The notes: generated by a model from the sequence alone, not told the origin. A DNA stretch of 64,000 nucleotides from Bermanella sp. WJH001 (GCF_030070105.1 NZ_JASJOO010000002.1:248001-312000), one strand, 5' to 3'. Shown: positions 17,439 through 27,312, counted from the first letter of the stretch. Numbers and translations are program-made.

Positions 17439-18359
17439 CTAGAAATAGGTGCTGCTTGTTTTATCGTGTACCTTGCTTAGTCCTAGCTGGATATCGTCGA
17501 TAAAAACGTGTAGAGCCTCCTGATCAAGCTTTTCTGGTTCGCCGCTTTCTAATTTAGCTCTAACACTTTCGAGTGAAGAAATGACATTTTCGCCATTAGG
17601 TAAATCGGTTAAACTTTCTTTAACTTGTTGCAGGGTGTGATTAAGTGCCCTTGGGAATTTTAAGTTTAAGAATAAGAACCTAAGAACATCTTGTCGTTTA
17701 ACCCGTAAGCGAACTTCGCGTCGATACATTTGATAGCCAGTTAATGACTTTAATACGCTCATCCACTGTATGTTTTCAAATGGCGATTGTCTGTCTTCAA
17801 TATCAGGTAGCAAGCTGGCTGAACGTACATCAATGATACGAGTGGTCATGTCTGCTCGCTCTAAATTTCTTCCTAAGCGTAAAAATTCATAGCCTTCATC
17901 TTGGGTCATGGTGCCAGCTAAAATACCGGTTATAGCCTGATTGCTTAAAATGATTTTATTCAAATAATTATACCGATGGCGGCGGTTTAATGCGCTTGCT
18001 TGGCCATCTTTTGCAATTAAGTATAACGAGTTTATTTGCTCCCATGCTTCTCTTGGAATGATTTCACGAATCGTACGTGCATTCTCACGGGCATGGTACA
18101 AAGAGTTGATGATTGAACTTGGATTGCTTGTGTCTGCAATCAGAAAGCTTGTGATGTTCGCTTCATTTGCTTCTTCATATTTTAGTTTGAACGTATCCGT
18201 GGATGATAAAATCTCTAAAATTGGCTCCCAGCCTAATCGAATGTCTTTTGGAAGGTCGAGCAGCAAATTAGAATTTACATTCATGATACGAGCGGTATTT
18301 TCAGCGCGCTCTAAATAGCGCCCCAACCAATAGATGTTACTAGCAACACGTGAAAGCAT
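17439..18359 (-). CDS. Alpha-E domain protein (COG2307/DUF403)
   Basis: The 306-residue helical protein starts MLSRVASNIYWLGRYLERAENTARI in outline, which is the hallmark of alpha-E proteins. Further family features are the NARTIREIIPREAWEQIN and FLRLGRNLERADMTTRI segments. The molecular role is unproven. The family is nearly always next to a circularly permuted ATP-grasp enzyme, and here it begins 2 nt after that gene ends. It was proposed in comparative genomics to be part of an amidoligase-type peptide-forming system. It has no signal peptide and is probably cytoplasmic. Confidence 0.92.
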   Translation of the reverse strand: MLSRVASNIYWLGRYLERAENTARIMNVNSNLLLDLPKDIRLGWEPILEILSSTDTFKLKYEEANEANITSFLIADTSNPSSIINSLYHARENARTIREIIPREAWEQINSLYLIAKDGQASALNRRHRYNYLNKIILSNQAITGILAGTMTQDEGYEFLRLGRNLERADMTTRIIDVRSASLLPDIEDRQSPFENIQWMSVLKSLTGYQMYRREVRLRVKRQDVLRFLFLNLKFPRALNHTLQQVKESLTDLPNGENVISSLESVRAKLESGEPEKLDQEALHVFIDDIQLGLSKVHDKTSSTYF

Positions 18360-18361
18360 AA

Positions 18362-19816
18362 TTATTCTGACTCCATATCCACAATCCAGGTGTCTTTACT
18401 ACCACCACCTTGGGATGAATTTACAACGATAGATCCTTTACGTAATGCAACTCGGGTTAAACCGCCGGTCGTTACGTTTATGTCTTTGCCACTTAATATA
18501 AAAGGCCGTAAATCTAAATGGCGCGGCTCTACATGTGTTCCAACTAGTGTCGGTGCTGTTGAAAGCATAAGCATGGGCTGGGCAATGTAGTTTCTAGGGT
18601 CTGCCGTGACTAATTTTTTAAATGCTTCGTGTTCTTTTTTGCTGGCATGTGGGCCGATCAACATACCGTAGCCACCGGATTCATTGGCCGGTTTAACGAC
18701 TAATTTTTCAATGTTATTAATGACGTATTCTAAGTCTTCAGGATTAATACATTTATAGGTCGGCACATTAGGCAAGATAGGTTTTTCACCTAAATAATAT
18801 TCAATAATTTCAGGCACAAAGGCATAAACCACTTTGTCATCTGCGACCCCAGACCCAGGGGCGTTAGCTAGGGCAACTTTACCGGATTGCCATGCTCGCA
18901 TTAGTCCAGGGACACCAAGTGTTGAATCTGGATTAAACACTTCAGGGTCAAGGAAATTATCATCTATGCGTCTGTAGATAACATCTACTTGTGACAAACC
19001 ATTAATGGTTCTCATAAATACACAGTCATTTTCATCGACGATTAAATCATCACCTACTACCAGTTCAGCGCCCATTTGTTGGGCAAGATAAGCATGTTCA
19101 AAATAGGCAGAATTGTAGATGCCAGGGGTTAACACGACGATTTCTGGCTCATCAATTTTTCTAGGTGATAATTGCGCCAACATGTCGTATAGATCGGATA
19201 CGTAATTATCAACGGGTAATATATTGTAAGTATCAAACATTTCAGGGAAGACACGTTTCATAACCTGTCTATTTTCAAGCATGTAAGATACGCCAGAAGG
19301 AACTCTTAGGTTATCTTCCAATACATAGACAGTGCCATCGTTATCACGTACTAAATCAGAACCACAAATATGAGCCCAAATACCAAACGGCGGCGTGAAA
19401 CCTTTACATTTAGGTAAATAGTTTTTAGATTTTTCTAATAAGTTATCAGGAAACACACCATCTTTAATGATGTTTTGATCGTTATATAAATCGTTGATAA
19501 ACATATTTAAGGCTTTAACACGTTGTTTTAAGCCTACTTCAATGGTGTCCCATTCTTTTTTATCGATCATGCGTGGAATGATGTCAAACGGCCAAGCTCG
19601 ATCTATGGAACCCTCTTCGTCATTATAGACTCGAAATGTGATGCCCATTGTTTGTATGGCTAAGTCTGAAGATGCCTTGAATTCTGTGATCTCGTCATTA
19701 GTGAGCCCAGCTAAGAATTCAGTTAACTCTTTAGAGAACGGTCTAGGGGTGTCGGCTGATTGCATCATCTCATCATGTAGATTATCAACCGTGTACTTGT
19801 CCCACTTTATTGCCAT
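18362..19816 (-). CDS. Circularly permuted type-2 ATP-grasp protein (COG2308/DUF404-407)
   Basis: The 484-residue protein shows the family's conserved blocks: PFDIIPR near residue 75, KGFTPPFGIWAHICGSDLVR, VLEDNLRVPSGVSYMLENR, a VYRRIDD block, and KPANESGGYGMLIG followed by LDLRPFIL and GGLTRVALRKGS. These enzymes are thought to form amide or peptide bonds with ATP, but the substrate is unknown. It is co-transcribed with the alpha-E gene (2-nt gap) and follows the metallopeptidase gene by 51 nt. No transglutaminase-like gene, common in related clusters, is seen here. Confidence 0.93.
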   Translation of the reverse strand: MAIKWDKYTVDNLHDEMMQSADTPRPFSKELTEFLAGLTNDEITEFKASSDLAIQTMGITFRVYNDEEGSIDRAWPFDIIPRMIDKKEWDTIEVGLKQRVKALNMFINDLYNDQNIIKDGVFPDNLLEKSKNYLPKCKGFTPPFGIWAHICGSDLVRDNDGTVYVLEDNLRVPSGVSYMLENRQVMKRVFPEMFDTYNILPVDNYVSDLYDMLAQLSPRKIDEPEIVVLTPGIYNSAYFEHAYLAQQMGAELVVGDDLIVDENDCVFMRTINGLSQVDVIYRRIDDNFLDPEVFNPDSTLGVPGLMRAWQSGKVALANAPGSGVADDKVVYAFVPEIIEYYLGEKPILPNVPTYKCINPEDLEYVINNIEKLVVKPANESGGYGMLIGPHASKKEHEAFKKLVTADPRNYIAQPMLMLSTAPTLVGTHVEPRHLDLRPFILSGKDINVTTGGLTRVALRKGSIVVNSSQGGGSKDTWIVDMESE

Positions 19817-19867
19817 TCGTTTTCCCCTTGTGATTTTGGCACCAAATTGTCTGAAGGATTGAGTCGT

Positions 19868-20950
19868 TTAAAACGCTGCATTTTTTATTACATTGTGAAC
19901 AAAGCGTAATTTGTTTAACGCTGATATCGATATTACAAATGGATATGCATCGTCATGCCCCATGCTACGATTAATGGCATTGATTGCTTTTGTTAATCGG
20001 CACCAGTCATCGAACAACTGAGTAAAACTAATAGCCGTGTAGGTTGTATCTACATGATCATATTTGACCAAGGGGTTTTCAACCTGCTGATTTGAAATGC
20101 TTAACTGATAGTTGTGTGCCGTTTCTAACGTATCAACCATATGCAAATAGTGAGCCCAGGTTTCAGCCCAGTCTTCCCAAGGGTGCATACTTGCGTAAGC
20201 GCTGATCCAGATATCTTGCCAGTTTAAATTTGGCCCATTTCTGTAATATTCGTTCAAGGCAAATGTGTAATTTAAGCGCTCATCCCCAAACAGCTCTCTG
20301 AACTCTTCTAGCAAAGGGGTATCCTTGACTAATAGATCCCAATAATAATGCCCCGATTCATGGCGGAAATGACCTATTAGGGTGCGATACTGTTCATTCA
20401 TTTGTTCACGCATTTCAATGCGAGCACTGGGTTCAGCTTCATTTAAATTAAGTGTAATCAAGCCGGAACTATGACCTGTTACGACATATTCTTTAATGGT
20501 GAGTTCATTGCCATATTCATCTTCAATTTGGTTTTCAAGAAAAGAAAAGCCCAGCCCTTTTTTAGGGTCTGTATTGCGATCAACGACCGGTAAGTTGAGT
20601 TTAAATAAGGTGTAAAGCAAGCGGCGCTTCGCTTGTTCCATGCGGAACCATAACTTGTTGTTTTCTGGCTTTTCTAAGTTAGGAATAACCACATTTAAGC
20701 GACATGATGCGCATAGTTCATTTGGATCATCGGCTGGAATCATCCAATTACAAACGTTATGAACCGTGTAGTTTTTACATTTACGGTATAGTTTTTTATT
20801 GCTTGAATCATGAAAACAGTCGTTTTTAGCAGGGTATATGCTGCTAACTTTTAACGTGTCAGGAAGAAAGCCAAGAGAGGCGTTGCAATTAACGCACACG
20901 CTGTTTTGGAAATTAAGAGTATTGCCACACAAACACGTAAACGTTTTCAA
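19868..20950 (-). CDS. Putative zinc-binding metallopeptidase with N-terminal zinc ribbon
   Basis: The protein has an N-terminal double zinc ribbon (CLCG...CVNC, then a C...C..C cluster ending LCASC) and a C-terminal domain with the motif HFRHESGHYYWD, a HExGH-type zincin site, plus a downstream FGDERLNY segment. This matches the Peptidase_Mx-type family linked to ATP-grasp/alpha-E clusters. I chose TTG 20950 (360 residues; protein begins KTFTCLCG, AGG 8 nt upstream) over a TTG at 20995. It leads the three-gene operon. The substrate is unknown; processing or hydrolysis of the cluster's amide product is an inference. Confidence 0.82.
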   Translation of the reverse strand: MKTFTCLCGNTLNFQNSVCVNCNASLGFLPDTLKVSSIYPAKNDCFHDSSNKKLYRKCKNYTVHNVCNWMIPADDPNELCASCRLNVVIPNLEKPENNKLWFRMEQAKRRLLYTLFKLNLPVVDRNTDPKKGLGFSFLENQIEDEYGNELTIKEYVVTGHSSGLITLNLNEAEPSARIEMREQMNEQYRTLIGHFRHESGHYYWDLLVKDTPLLEEFRELFGDERLNYTFALNEYYRNGPNLNWQDIWISAYASMHPWEDWAETWAHYLHMVDTLETAHNYQLSISNQQVENPLVKYDHVDTTYTAISFTQLFDDWCRLTKAINAINRSMGHDDAYPFVISISALNKLRFVHNVIKNAAF

Positions 20951-21146
20951 ATGAATACCTAGAAACGGAAATGAAAGGTATAAAAACCTTATCAATAGTA
21001 TCAGTAATGAGCCTGATTGCTATAGGTAATGCCTGATTTATTTAATGGCCAATTAAAGGCTTATTTGTGATTTCTAAAGTATGTGGAGCTGCTTGTAACT
21101 ATGGGCATTCCCACTACAATGGCTCACTGAATTAAAGGAAATATTT

Positions 21147-22877
21147 ATGCTCAGTTGGCTCTGGCAGTTCGTAAAACCTTATTACATTCGCTTGATGTTA
21201 GCTGTGGTAGCGCTTGTGGCGACCTCGGCGTTAACACTGTCTATTGGGCAGGGTATTCGTTTAATGGTTGATGATGGCTTTGCCGCACAATCTTATGACG
21301 GGCTTGCACAAGCACTTACCTTATTTGTGGTGATAGTGATGGCGCTAGCTACAGGGGCCTATTTTCGTTTTTATATGGTGTCTTGGATTGGTGAGCGAGT
21401 TGTGGCAGATATTCGTATTGCTTTATATGGCCATTTAATAAGCTTACCTCCAAGTTTTTTTGAAGATAATCTAGCCGGTGAAATACAAAGTCGTGTCACA
21501 ACCGACACAACATTGTTGCAAACGGTTATTGGGTCTTCGTTTTCATTTGCTTTGCGTAATAGCCTGACTTTTTTGGGCGGCTTAGTATTGATGTTTGTCA
21601 GTAACATCAAGTTGAGTTTAATTGTATTAGCGGTTGTTCCTTTTATTGTTTTTCCTCTGATTTATTTTGGTAGAAAGGTGAAAAAATTATCCCGTGAAAG
21701 TCAGGATCAGGTTGCCAGCGTCGGAGCTTGGGCAGGAGAAAGTTTACAGCATATAAAAGTGGTGCAAGCGTTTACGCGTGAAGATATGGTGTTGGCGCAG
21801 TTTAGTCGTCAAGCAGAGGGTGCATTTACCGTAGCACTTAAGCGCATACAGCAACGTGCCATTTTAATCGCCTTGGTGATGATATTGGTTATGGGGGCAA
21901 TAGCTGGAATGTTGTTTGTAGGTGGCAGTGATGTATTGCAAGGGGAGCTTACAGGTGGTGAATTATCGGCCTTTGTATTTTATGCCATTATGGTTGCCGG
22001 TTCTCTTGCCGCAGTGACAGAAGTATATGGTGAAGTACAACGGGCGGCCGGTGCTGCTGAGCGCATTCAAGAATTAATGAGCACGCAGGCTCAAATCCAA
22101 TCGTCAATTGGCGTTTCACCTGCGACTCACAGTCACCATCTTATCGAGTTTGACCAAGTTAATTTTACGTATCCATCGCGTCCAGATTATTTGGCATTAA
22201 GTGCACTTAATTTAAACATCAAAAAAGGGGAGCGAGTGGCGCTGGTTGGTCCGTCTGGTGCGGGTAAGTCGACCTTGTTTGATTTACTGCTTCGATTTCG
22301 TGACCCTCAATCCGGTGTCATAAAAATTGATGGCCAAGATTTGAGAAATATGAACCTTCAAAGTTTGCGTAATATGTTTGCCTTGGTGCCTCAGCAGCCC
22401 GTTTTATTTAGTGCGAATGTTTGGGATAACTTACGTTACGGTGCACCTGACGCTACTGAAGAGCAGGTGTTTGCTGCGGCAAAAGCCGCCTATGCCCATG
22501 ACTTTATTATGCAGTTACCAAATGGCTATCAATCATTTTTAGGCGAACAAGGGGTTAAGTTGTCAGGCGGTCAAAAACAGCGTTTAGCCATTGCAAGGGC
22601 AATTTTACGTGACCCTAAAATCCTATTGTTAGACGAAGCAACAAGTGCCTTAGATGCACAGAGTGAATACCTAGTACAAAATGCGTTAGATAAATTAATG
22701 AAAGATCGCACCACGTTAATTATTGCTCATCGCTTAGCTACGGTAGTGCATGCAGATCGAATTGTGGTTATGGAGCAAGGAAAGCTGATAGATCAGGGTA
22801 CTCATCAGCAATTAATGAAATCAAGTGACTTATACCAGCGATTATCTGAATTGCAATTTAACGTCAGACACGTTTAA
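21147..22877 (+). CDS. ABC exporter half-transporter
   Basis: The 576-residue protein combines six membrane segments (residues ~15-290) and an ATPase domain with Walker A (GPSGAGKST), signature (LSGGQKQR), Walker B (ILLLDEATSALD) and H-loop (AHRLAT). It resembles the MsbA/BmrA type of lipid or drug flippases. Start has AAAGGAAA upstream. It is divergent from the metallopeptidase operon with about 200 nt between, so a functional link to that operon is possible but unproven. Its Walker A and coupling regions differ from the ABC exporter at 5328, so they are not recent duplicates. Confidence 0.87.
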   Translation: MLSWLWQFVKPYYIRLMLAVVALVATSALTLSIGQGIRLMVDDGFAAQSYDGLAQALTLFVVIVMALATGAYFRFYMVSWIGERVVADIRIALYGHLISLPPSFFEDNLAGEIQSRVTTDTTLLQTVIGSSFSFALRNSLTFLGGLVLMFVSNIKLSLIVLAVVPFIVFPLIYFGRKVKKLSRESQDQVASVGAWAGESLQHIKVVQAFTREDMVLAQFSRQAEGAFTVALKRIQQRAILIALVMILVMGAIAGMLFVGGSDVLQGELTGGELSAFVFYAIMVAGSLAAVTEVYGEVQRAAGAAERIQELMSTQAQIQSSIGVSPATHSHHLIEFDQVNFTYPSRPDYLALSALNLNIKKGERVALVGPSGAGKSTLFDLLLRFRDPQSGVIKIDGQDLRNMNLQSLRNMFALVPQQPVLFSANVWDNLRYGAPDATEEQVFAAAKAAYAHDFIMQLPNGYQSFLGEQGVKLSGGQKQRLAIARAILRDPKILLLDEATSALDAQSEYLVQNALDKLMKDRTTLIIAHRLATVVHADRIVVMEQGKLIDQGTHQQLMKSSDLYQRLSELQFNVRHV

Positions 22878-22890
22878 ATTTTATCGCTCT

Positions 22891-22921
22891 AAGTATTACG
22901 CTTTAAATACTTTTAATTCTG
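22891..22921 (+). terminator. Weak stem-loop after the ABC exporter
   Basis: AAGTATT and AATACTT pair across a 9-nt loop, followed by TTAATTCTGTTTTT. Short stem, so a weak terminator at best. Confidence 0.4.
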
Positions 22922-23026
22922 TTTTTAATTTTTTAAAACGTTAAAAACTAAGATTACATCTTATTAAACTTACTTTTTGAGGAAGTTTTTCTATACTAAA
23001 TGAACAATTGATCATTAGAGGGCAAC

Positions 23027-24721
23027 ATGAAATATTTTATGCTTGCCTTGTTCATTGTGTTTTCTTCAATGTCGGTTTGCGAACCCGCGCCGACTGTTCT
23101 GCTATTAAATAGTTATCACCCTCAGTATCCATGGACAGCCAAGCTGACCGATGGTGTGGTGGGCGCGTTAATACATATCGTTCCTGATGAAAATATTCAT
23201 GTTGAATACATGGACTCTCGGCGTTTTTCAGCTGGTAAGGCTTATAAAGAAAAGTTGCTGCAACTGTTAAAATATAAATATAAGTTCTATGAGCCTGATA
23301 TCATCATTACTAGTGATGATTTTGCTTATAACTTTATGCTAGAAAATAGGCAGGATATATTCCCAAATATACCCATTGTATTTTGTGGCGTGAATGTATT
23401 CGACGCTTCTGTTCTTGCAGGAAAAAAGCAAATAACGGGCATTTTAGAGGGGATGGAAATAGAAGGAAACTTAAAGCTCATCAAACAAATTCAGCCAGAT
23501 GTAGATAGGGTTATTCTTTTAGGAGATACAACCGGTTTTGGTTTGGATATGACTTCTGAGGCAAGAAAATTAAAAAGCAGCTGGCAAGACCCTAGCTTGC
23601 AGATTGAAATATGGGATACGTTTTCATTTGAAGAGCTTCATAACAATGTTAGTCAATTACCACATACCACAGCCATTTTAATATTAGCCATTCATGGTGA
23701 TCGACTGGGTCAATATTTTTCATATTCTAACGATTTACAAGCACTTTCCGATATTAGCTCGGTTCCTATTTATGGTATGTGGGGCGGGATGATGTTGGGT
23801 AACGGGCTCACTGGAGGGTTGGTGAACGATCCGTTTGAGCACGGCCAACAGGCCGGTTTTATGGCCTTGGCAGTGTTGGCTGGCACAAGCGCAGATGACA
23901 TTGAAATTCAGCCAAAAGCCAATTTTAATCCTGTTTTTGATTATGAGTTATTAAAGAGATTTAAAATCAATTTTGATTTGCTTCCTAATAACAGTGTGAT
24001 CATGAATAAACCTGTTACCGTTTATGAAACCTACAAACAAGAAATCAATGGCATCATTATCTTTTTTATCGCGTTGATACTCATTATTAATGTATTGCTA
24101 TTTAATATTCGAAAACGTATCCACATTGAAAAAGAGCTGGATAATCTTAATAAAAATTTAGAACTGAAAATTAAGGTAAGAACACAAGAAATCAATGATC
24201 GTAATCATGAGTTAGAACACGCACATAAAAAAATGCAGCAATTGGCAAATACCGATGTTTTAACCGGTATTGGTAATCGCCGCGCCGCTCAAAAAGAGAT
24301 GGATGCATATGTGAAACGAGCAAGGATAGACAAAGCCGGAGTATGCGTGGCTTTATTGGATATTGATTTTTTTAAAAAGATTAACGATCACCATGGGCAT
24401 CAAGCAGGTGATGACGTTTTACTTGATTTTGCACAAGTGCTCAAACAAGCGCTTCGCCCCAGTGATCGTGTATACCGATGGGGCGGTGAAGAATTTTTGA
24501 TCTTGCTACCCAATACGCAGCTTGATTTTTCCAATGCTGTTTGTAATCGAATCCTAAGTCACATCAGAAAATTTAACTTTAAACAAGTTGGGGCCGTGAC
24601 CGCAAGCATTGGCGTGGCGAGCTTAAATGAGACGGATACAGTTGATACGTTAGTTCAGCGTGCGGATGAATTTTTGTATAAAGCAAAAGATGCTGGGCGT
24701 AATCAAGTTGTCATGAATTGA
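23027..24721 (+). CDS. Diguanylate cyclase with periplasmic ABC-substrate-binding-type sensor
   Basis: The 564-residue protein has a signal peptide, a periplasmic two-lobed domain like the ABC substrate-binding sensors (VLLLNSYHPQYPWTAK, then FCGVNVFD and MWGGMMLGNGLTGG), one membrane segment (~345-365), a short coiled coil (~370-410) and a GGDEF domain. The active site is GGEEF at 486-490 and the inhibitory RxxD is present as RPSD at 477-480, so feedback by c-di-GMP is expected. The ligand may be a small peptide, nucleobase or similar. Good AGAGGG ribosome-binding site; no operon partner. Confidence 0.9.
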   Translation: MKYFMLALFIVFSSMSVCEPAPTVLLLNSYHPQYPWTAKLTDGVVGALIHIVPDENIHVEYMDSRRFSAGKAYKEKLLQLLKYKYKFYEPDIIITSDDFAYNFMLENRQDIFPNIPIVFCGVNVFDASVLAGKKQITGILEGMEIEGNLKLIKQIQPDVDRVILLGDTTGFGLDMTSEARKLKSSWQDPSLQIEIWDTFSFEELHNNVSQLPHTTAILILAIHGDRLGQYFSYSNDLQALSDISSVPIYGMWGGMMLGNGLTGGLVNDPFEHGQQAGFMALAVLAGTSADDIEIQPKANFNPVFDYELLKRFKINFDLLPNNSVIMNKPVTVYETYKQEINGIIIFFIALILIINVLLFNIRKRIHIEKELDNLNKNLELKIKVRTQEINDRNHELEHAHKKMQQLANTDVLTGIGNRRAAQKEMDAYVKRARIDKAGVCVALLDIDFFKKINDHHGHQAGDDVLLDFAQVLKQALRPSDRVYRWGGEEFLILLPNTQLDFSNAVCNRILSHIRKFNFKQVGAVTASIGVASLNETDTVDTLVQRADEFLYKAKDAGRNQVVMN

Positions 24722-24882
24722 AAGTAATTTGCCATTACTGGCCATTTTTATTACCTAGGTGGCCATTGTCTTAATTGGATCATTGCTTTGTCTTTTATGG
24801 TCATGGGAACACAAAACATGGCTTTTACAATACATTGAAATAGTCAAAGCTGGCTGTCCTTATAATAATAAATGGGTCTCAC

Positions 24883-26205
24883 ATGAAATTTATCCGCTAC
24901 CTTTTAATATGTGGCTTTTTTATCAGTGCCAACGCACTGGCTGAAAGTTATATGTATTTAACAAACAATACTCAAAAAACATTAACCCTACATACCATTC
25001 AAACTGGCCATAATAATATTACTCATGGTAATCAATGGGCGTTACTGGCTCGTGAGGTACCACCACTTGGTACAGTGAAATTTTTACGATTCAATCGTGA
25101 TCAAGGTATTAAATGGGGTAAAGAATATGAGTTTAATACTTATGTCTCTGGTTTGGATGAACAAGTGGTTTTGCGTCAAAAACTAAAAGGCACCATGACA
25201 TTCAGTAAAATGTGGTTAAGTGGTCAGCAAGACAATTGGCACTATGACCGCGATGTTCATAAAGTAAGCTTAAACGACACGCAGACGCTGGCGTTTAAGT
25301 CTGAATATGCTCGTGCCTCGGGTGATGATATTCGATATGTGATTCATGAAGATTTTCCTATTCAAGAAAAAAGCCAGTATTCAAACGAGTTAAATGTCTT
25401 AACGTATAATACTTGGGCTTTACTGCCTGGTATTGAAGCAAAAAATACAGGCAATCGTTTAGATACCATCGCAAGTTACATGAAAAACTATGACGTCATT
25501 GTTTTTCAAGAAGTATTCGATCCGATTTTAACCGCACGTTTTCGTAAAAACATTGCTCATGAATACCCGTATTTAACTGAGATTCCTTGGAAGTTAGGAA
25601 AAATTTTAACAGGTGGCTCGTTCATAGCGAGTCGTTGGCCAATCGAAGCACAAGATGCCGTGGTTTATGATGCTTGTCGTGCGGATGGCTGTTTGGCAGG
25701 TAAGGGCATTAATTACGCTAAAATTCGCAAGGGTAGTCATGCCTACCATGTATTTGGTACCCATACACACGCCTACACAGGTGCAGATGATATAGCTGTG
25801 CGTTTTGCTCAGTTGGCTCAATTTAAAGCCTTGATTGACTCTAAAAATATTCCGTACGAGGAGCCTGTCATTTTAGGGGGGGACTTTAATGTCGATAAGT
25901 TGCATTTCCCACAAGAGCATATTGATTTCTTAGCATTATTTGATGCAACTGAGCCAGAAGCAGCAGGGCAATACCCACACTCTTATGCAGGCCCTGTGAA
26001 TGTATATGCCGAAGATGAATACACTGAGTACTTAGATTATATCTTGTACAGCAATCAGCACTTAGCGCCTTATGATTCAAACAATGTATTACTAACACCA
26101 CGAAGCATTGCGTCTGAGCACTGGGGCAGCTGGGATTTATCAGACCATTACCCAGTTAAAGCTGAATTTTCGTTCCCACTACAACCTGAATACACGCCAT
26201 TTTAG
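24883..26205 (+). CDS. Secreted sphingomyelinase C-like phosphodiesterase
   Basis: The 440-residue protein has a signal peptide (residues 1-~20), a ~140-residue N-terminal beta-rich domain and a C-terminal endonuclease/exonuclease/phosphatase domain. The catalytic landmarks are present: LTYNTW, DVIVFQEVFD (metal-binding Glu), GTHTHAY, GGDFNVD and SDHYPV (catalytic Asp-His). These match bacterial neutral sphingomyelinases/phospholipases C that act on choline phospholipids outside the cell. The exact lipid is not readable. It could serve lipid scavenging or hemolysis. Ends shortly before a strong terminator. Confidence 0.85.
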   Translation: MKFIRYLLICGFFISANALAESYMYLTNNTQKTLTLHTIQTGHNNITHGNQWALLAREVPPLGTVKFLRFNRDQGIKWGKEYEFNTYVSGLDEQVVLRQKLKGTMTFSKMWLSGQQDNWHYDRDVHKVSLNDTQTLAFKSEYARASGDDIRYVIHEDFPIQEKSQYSNELNVLTYNTWALLPGIEAKNTGNRLDTIASYMKNYDVIVFQEVFDPILTARFRKNIAHEYPYLTEIPWKLGKILTGGSFIASRWPIEAQDAVVYDACRADGCLAGKGINYAKIRKGSHAYHVFGTHTHAYTGADDIAVRFAQLAQFKALIDSKNIPYEEPVILGGDFNVDKLHFPQEHIDFLALFDATEPEAAGQYPHSYAGPVNVYAEDEYTEYLDYILYSNQHLAPYDSNNVLLTPRSIASEHWGSWDLSDHYPVKAEFSFPLQPEYTPF

Positions 26206-26246
26206 CTCGCATGCATACTAGCTATGGCTGGTATGCGTTCTCCTTT

Positions 26247-26280
26247 GCCTAACCCTGTCCTGGGTTAGGCGTTTTTTCTT
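26247..26280 (+). terminator. Intrinsic terminator after the sphingomyelinase-like gene
   Basis: GCCTAACCC pairs with GGGTTAGGC around a 6-nt loop, followed by GTTTTTTCTT. Confidence 0.92.
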
Positions 26281-26443
26281 GTGTTAAATCACCTTAGTAT
26301 CAATACAAACACCCAAACCTTGGTTAAAATAGCGCTCTGTTACCCATAGCGATATAGGAAGGATATGACGGTGTACATGAGTTGCCTCTTGGATATAAGA
26401 GCGCAAGATTCCATCAGTGGGCTAAGTAAGGTATAACGGCCCA

Positions 26444-27301
26444 ATGAAAATTCCAAAGCGTTTACAGCCTCTGTATGAGGATGGTTTGATTGATGAGGTT
26501 ATCAGTCAGCTAATGAGTGGCAAAGAAGCCACGGTTTATGTGGTAGCCAGCGGTGATGATATTTTATGCGCCAAGGTCTACAAAGAAGCGGACAAGCGCA
26601 GTTTTAAGCAAGCTGTGCAGTATCAAGAAGGACGGAAATCAAAAAACAGTCGTCGCCAACGTGCGATGGAAAAAGGCAGTAAGTACGGTCGCAAGCAACA
26701 AGAAGACGCATGGCACAACGCCGAAGTAGATGCATTGTACAAATTAGATGCTGCCGATGTTCGTGTGCCAACACCATTTGGTTGTTTTGATGGTGTACTT
26801 TTGATGGAGCTTGTAACTGACGACGAAGGTAATGTGGCACCACGTTTAAATGATGTGGCATTCGATGAAGCCCAAGCCATCGAAGACCACAACATGATGA
26901 TGGAATATGTTAAGCGCATGTTATGTGCTGGCATTGTTCATGGTGACTTGTCAGAGTTTAATGTTTTGGTTGATGATTATGGTCCTGTGATTATCGATTT
27001 GCCTCAAGCAGTTGATGCAGCAGCCAATATGCACGCGAAAGCGATGTTAGAACGTGATGTAAATAACATGCGTGATTATTATGGCCAGTATGCTCCACAA
27101 TTATTAAACACCAAGTATGCCAAAGAAATGTGGGCGCTTTATGAAGATGGTGAGTTAAAACCTGATACACCACTGACAGGTTTGTACGAAGAAGATGAAT
27201 CCAGTGCTGATGTAGACTCAGTACTTGAGGAAATTAAAGCCGCTTTATTAGAAGAGCAAGAAAAACAAGCGCGTTTAAAAGAAGACGAAGAAGAGCTGTA
27301 A
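26444..27301 (+). CDS. RIO1-like serine protein kinase (PA4780 type)
   Basis: The 285-residue protein has RIO-kinase signatures: glycine-poor ATP loop followed by KEATVYVVASGDDILCAKVYK (Lys), the catalytic IVHGDLSEFNVLV loop and the metal-binding IIDLPQAVD. A basic insert at residues 60-85 and an acidic C-terminal tail (EEDESSADVDS, then KEDEEEL) flank the core. Bacterial members are ATP-dependent kinases of unknown target. It is a single gene ending at a bidirectional terminator. Confidence 0.9.
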   Translation: MKIPKRLQPLYEDGLIDEVISQLMSGKEATVYVVASGDDILCAKVYKEADKRSFKQAVQYQEGRKSKNSRRQRAMEKGSKYGRKQQEDAWHNAEVDALYKLDAADVRVPTPFGCFDGVLLMELVTDDEGNVAPRLNDVAFDEAQAIEDHNMMMEYVKRMLCAGIVHGDLSEFNVLVDDYGPVIIDLPQAVDAAANMHAKAMLERDVNNMRDYYGQYAPQLLNTKYAKEMWALYEDGELKPDTPLTGLYEEDESSADVDSVLEEIKAALLEEQEKQARLKEDEEEL

Positions 27302-27312
27302 TTATCTTCGAC

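Noticed and set aside
24759-24944. Short ORF before the sphingomyelinase-like gene
   Set aside because: It overlaps the signal-peptide start of the real gene in another frame and lacks a ribosome-binding site.
26604-26934. Two long minus-strand ORFs antisense to the RIO1-like kinase gene
   Set aside because: They are shadows of the well-supported kinase frame, with no recognisable motif.
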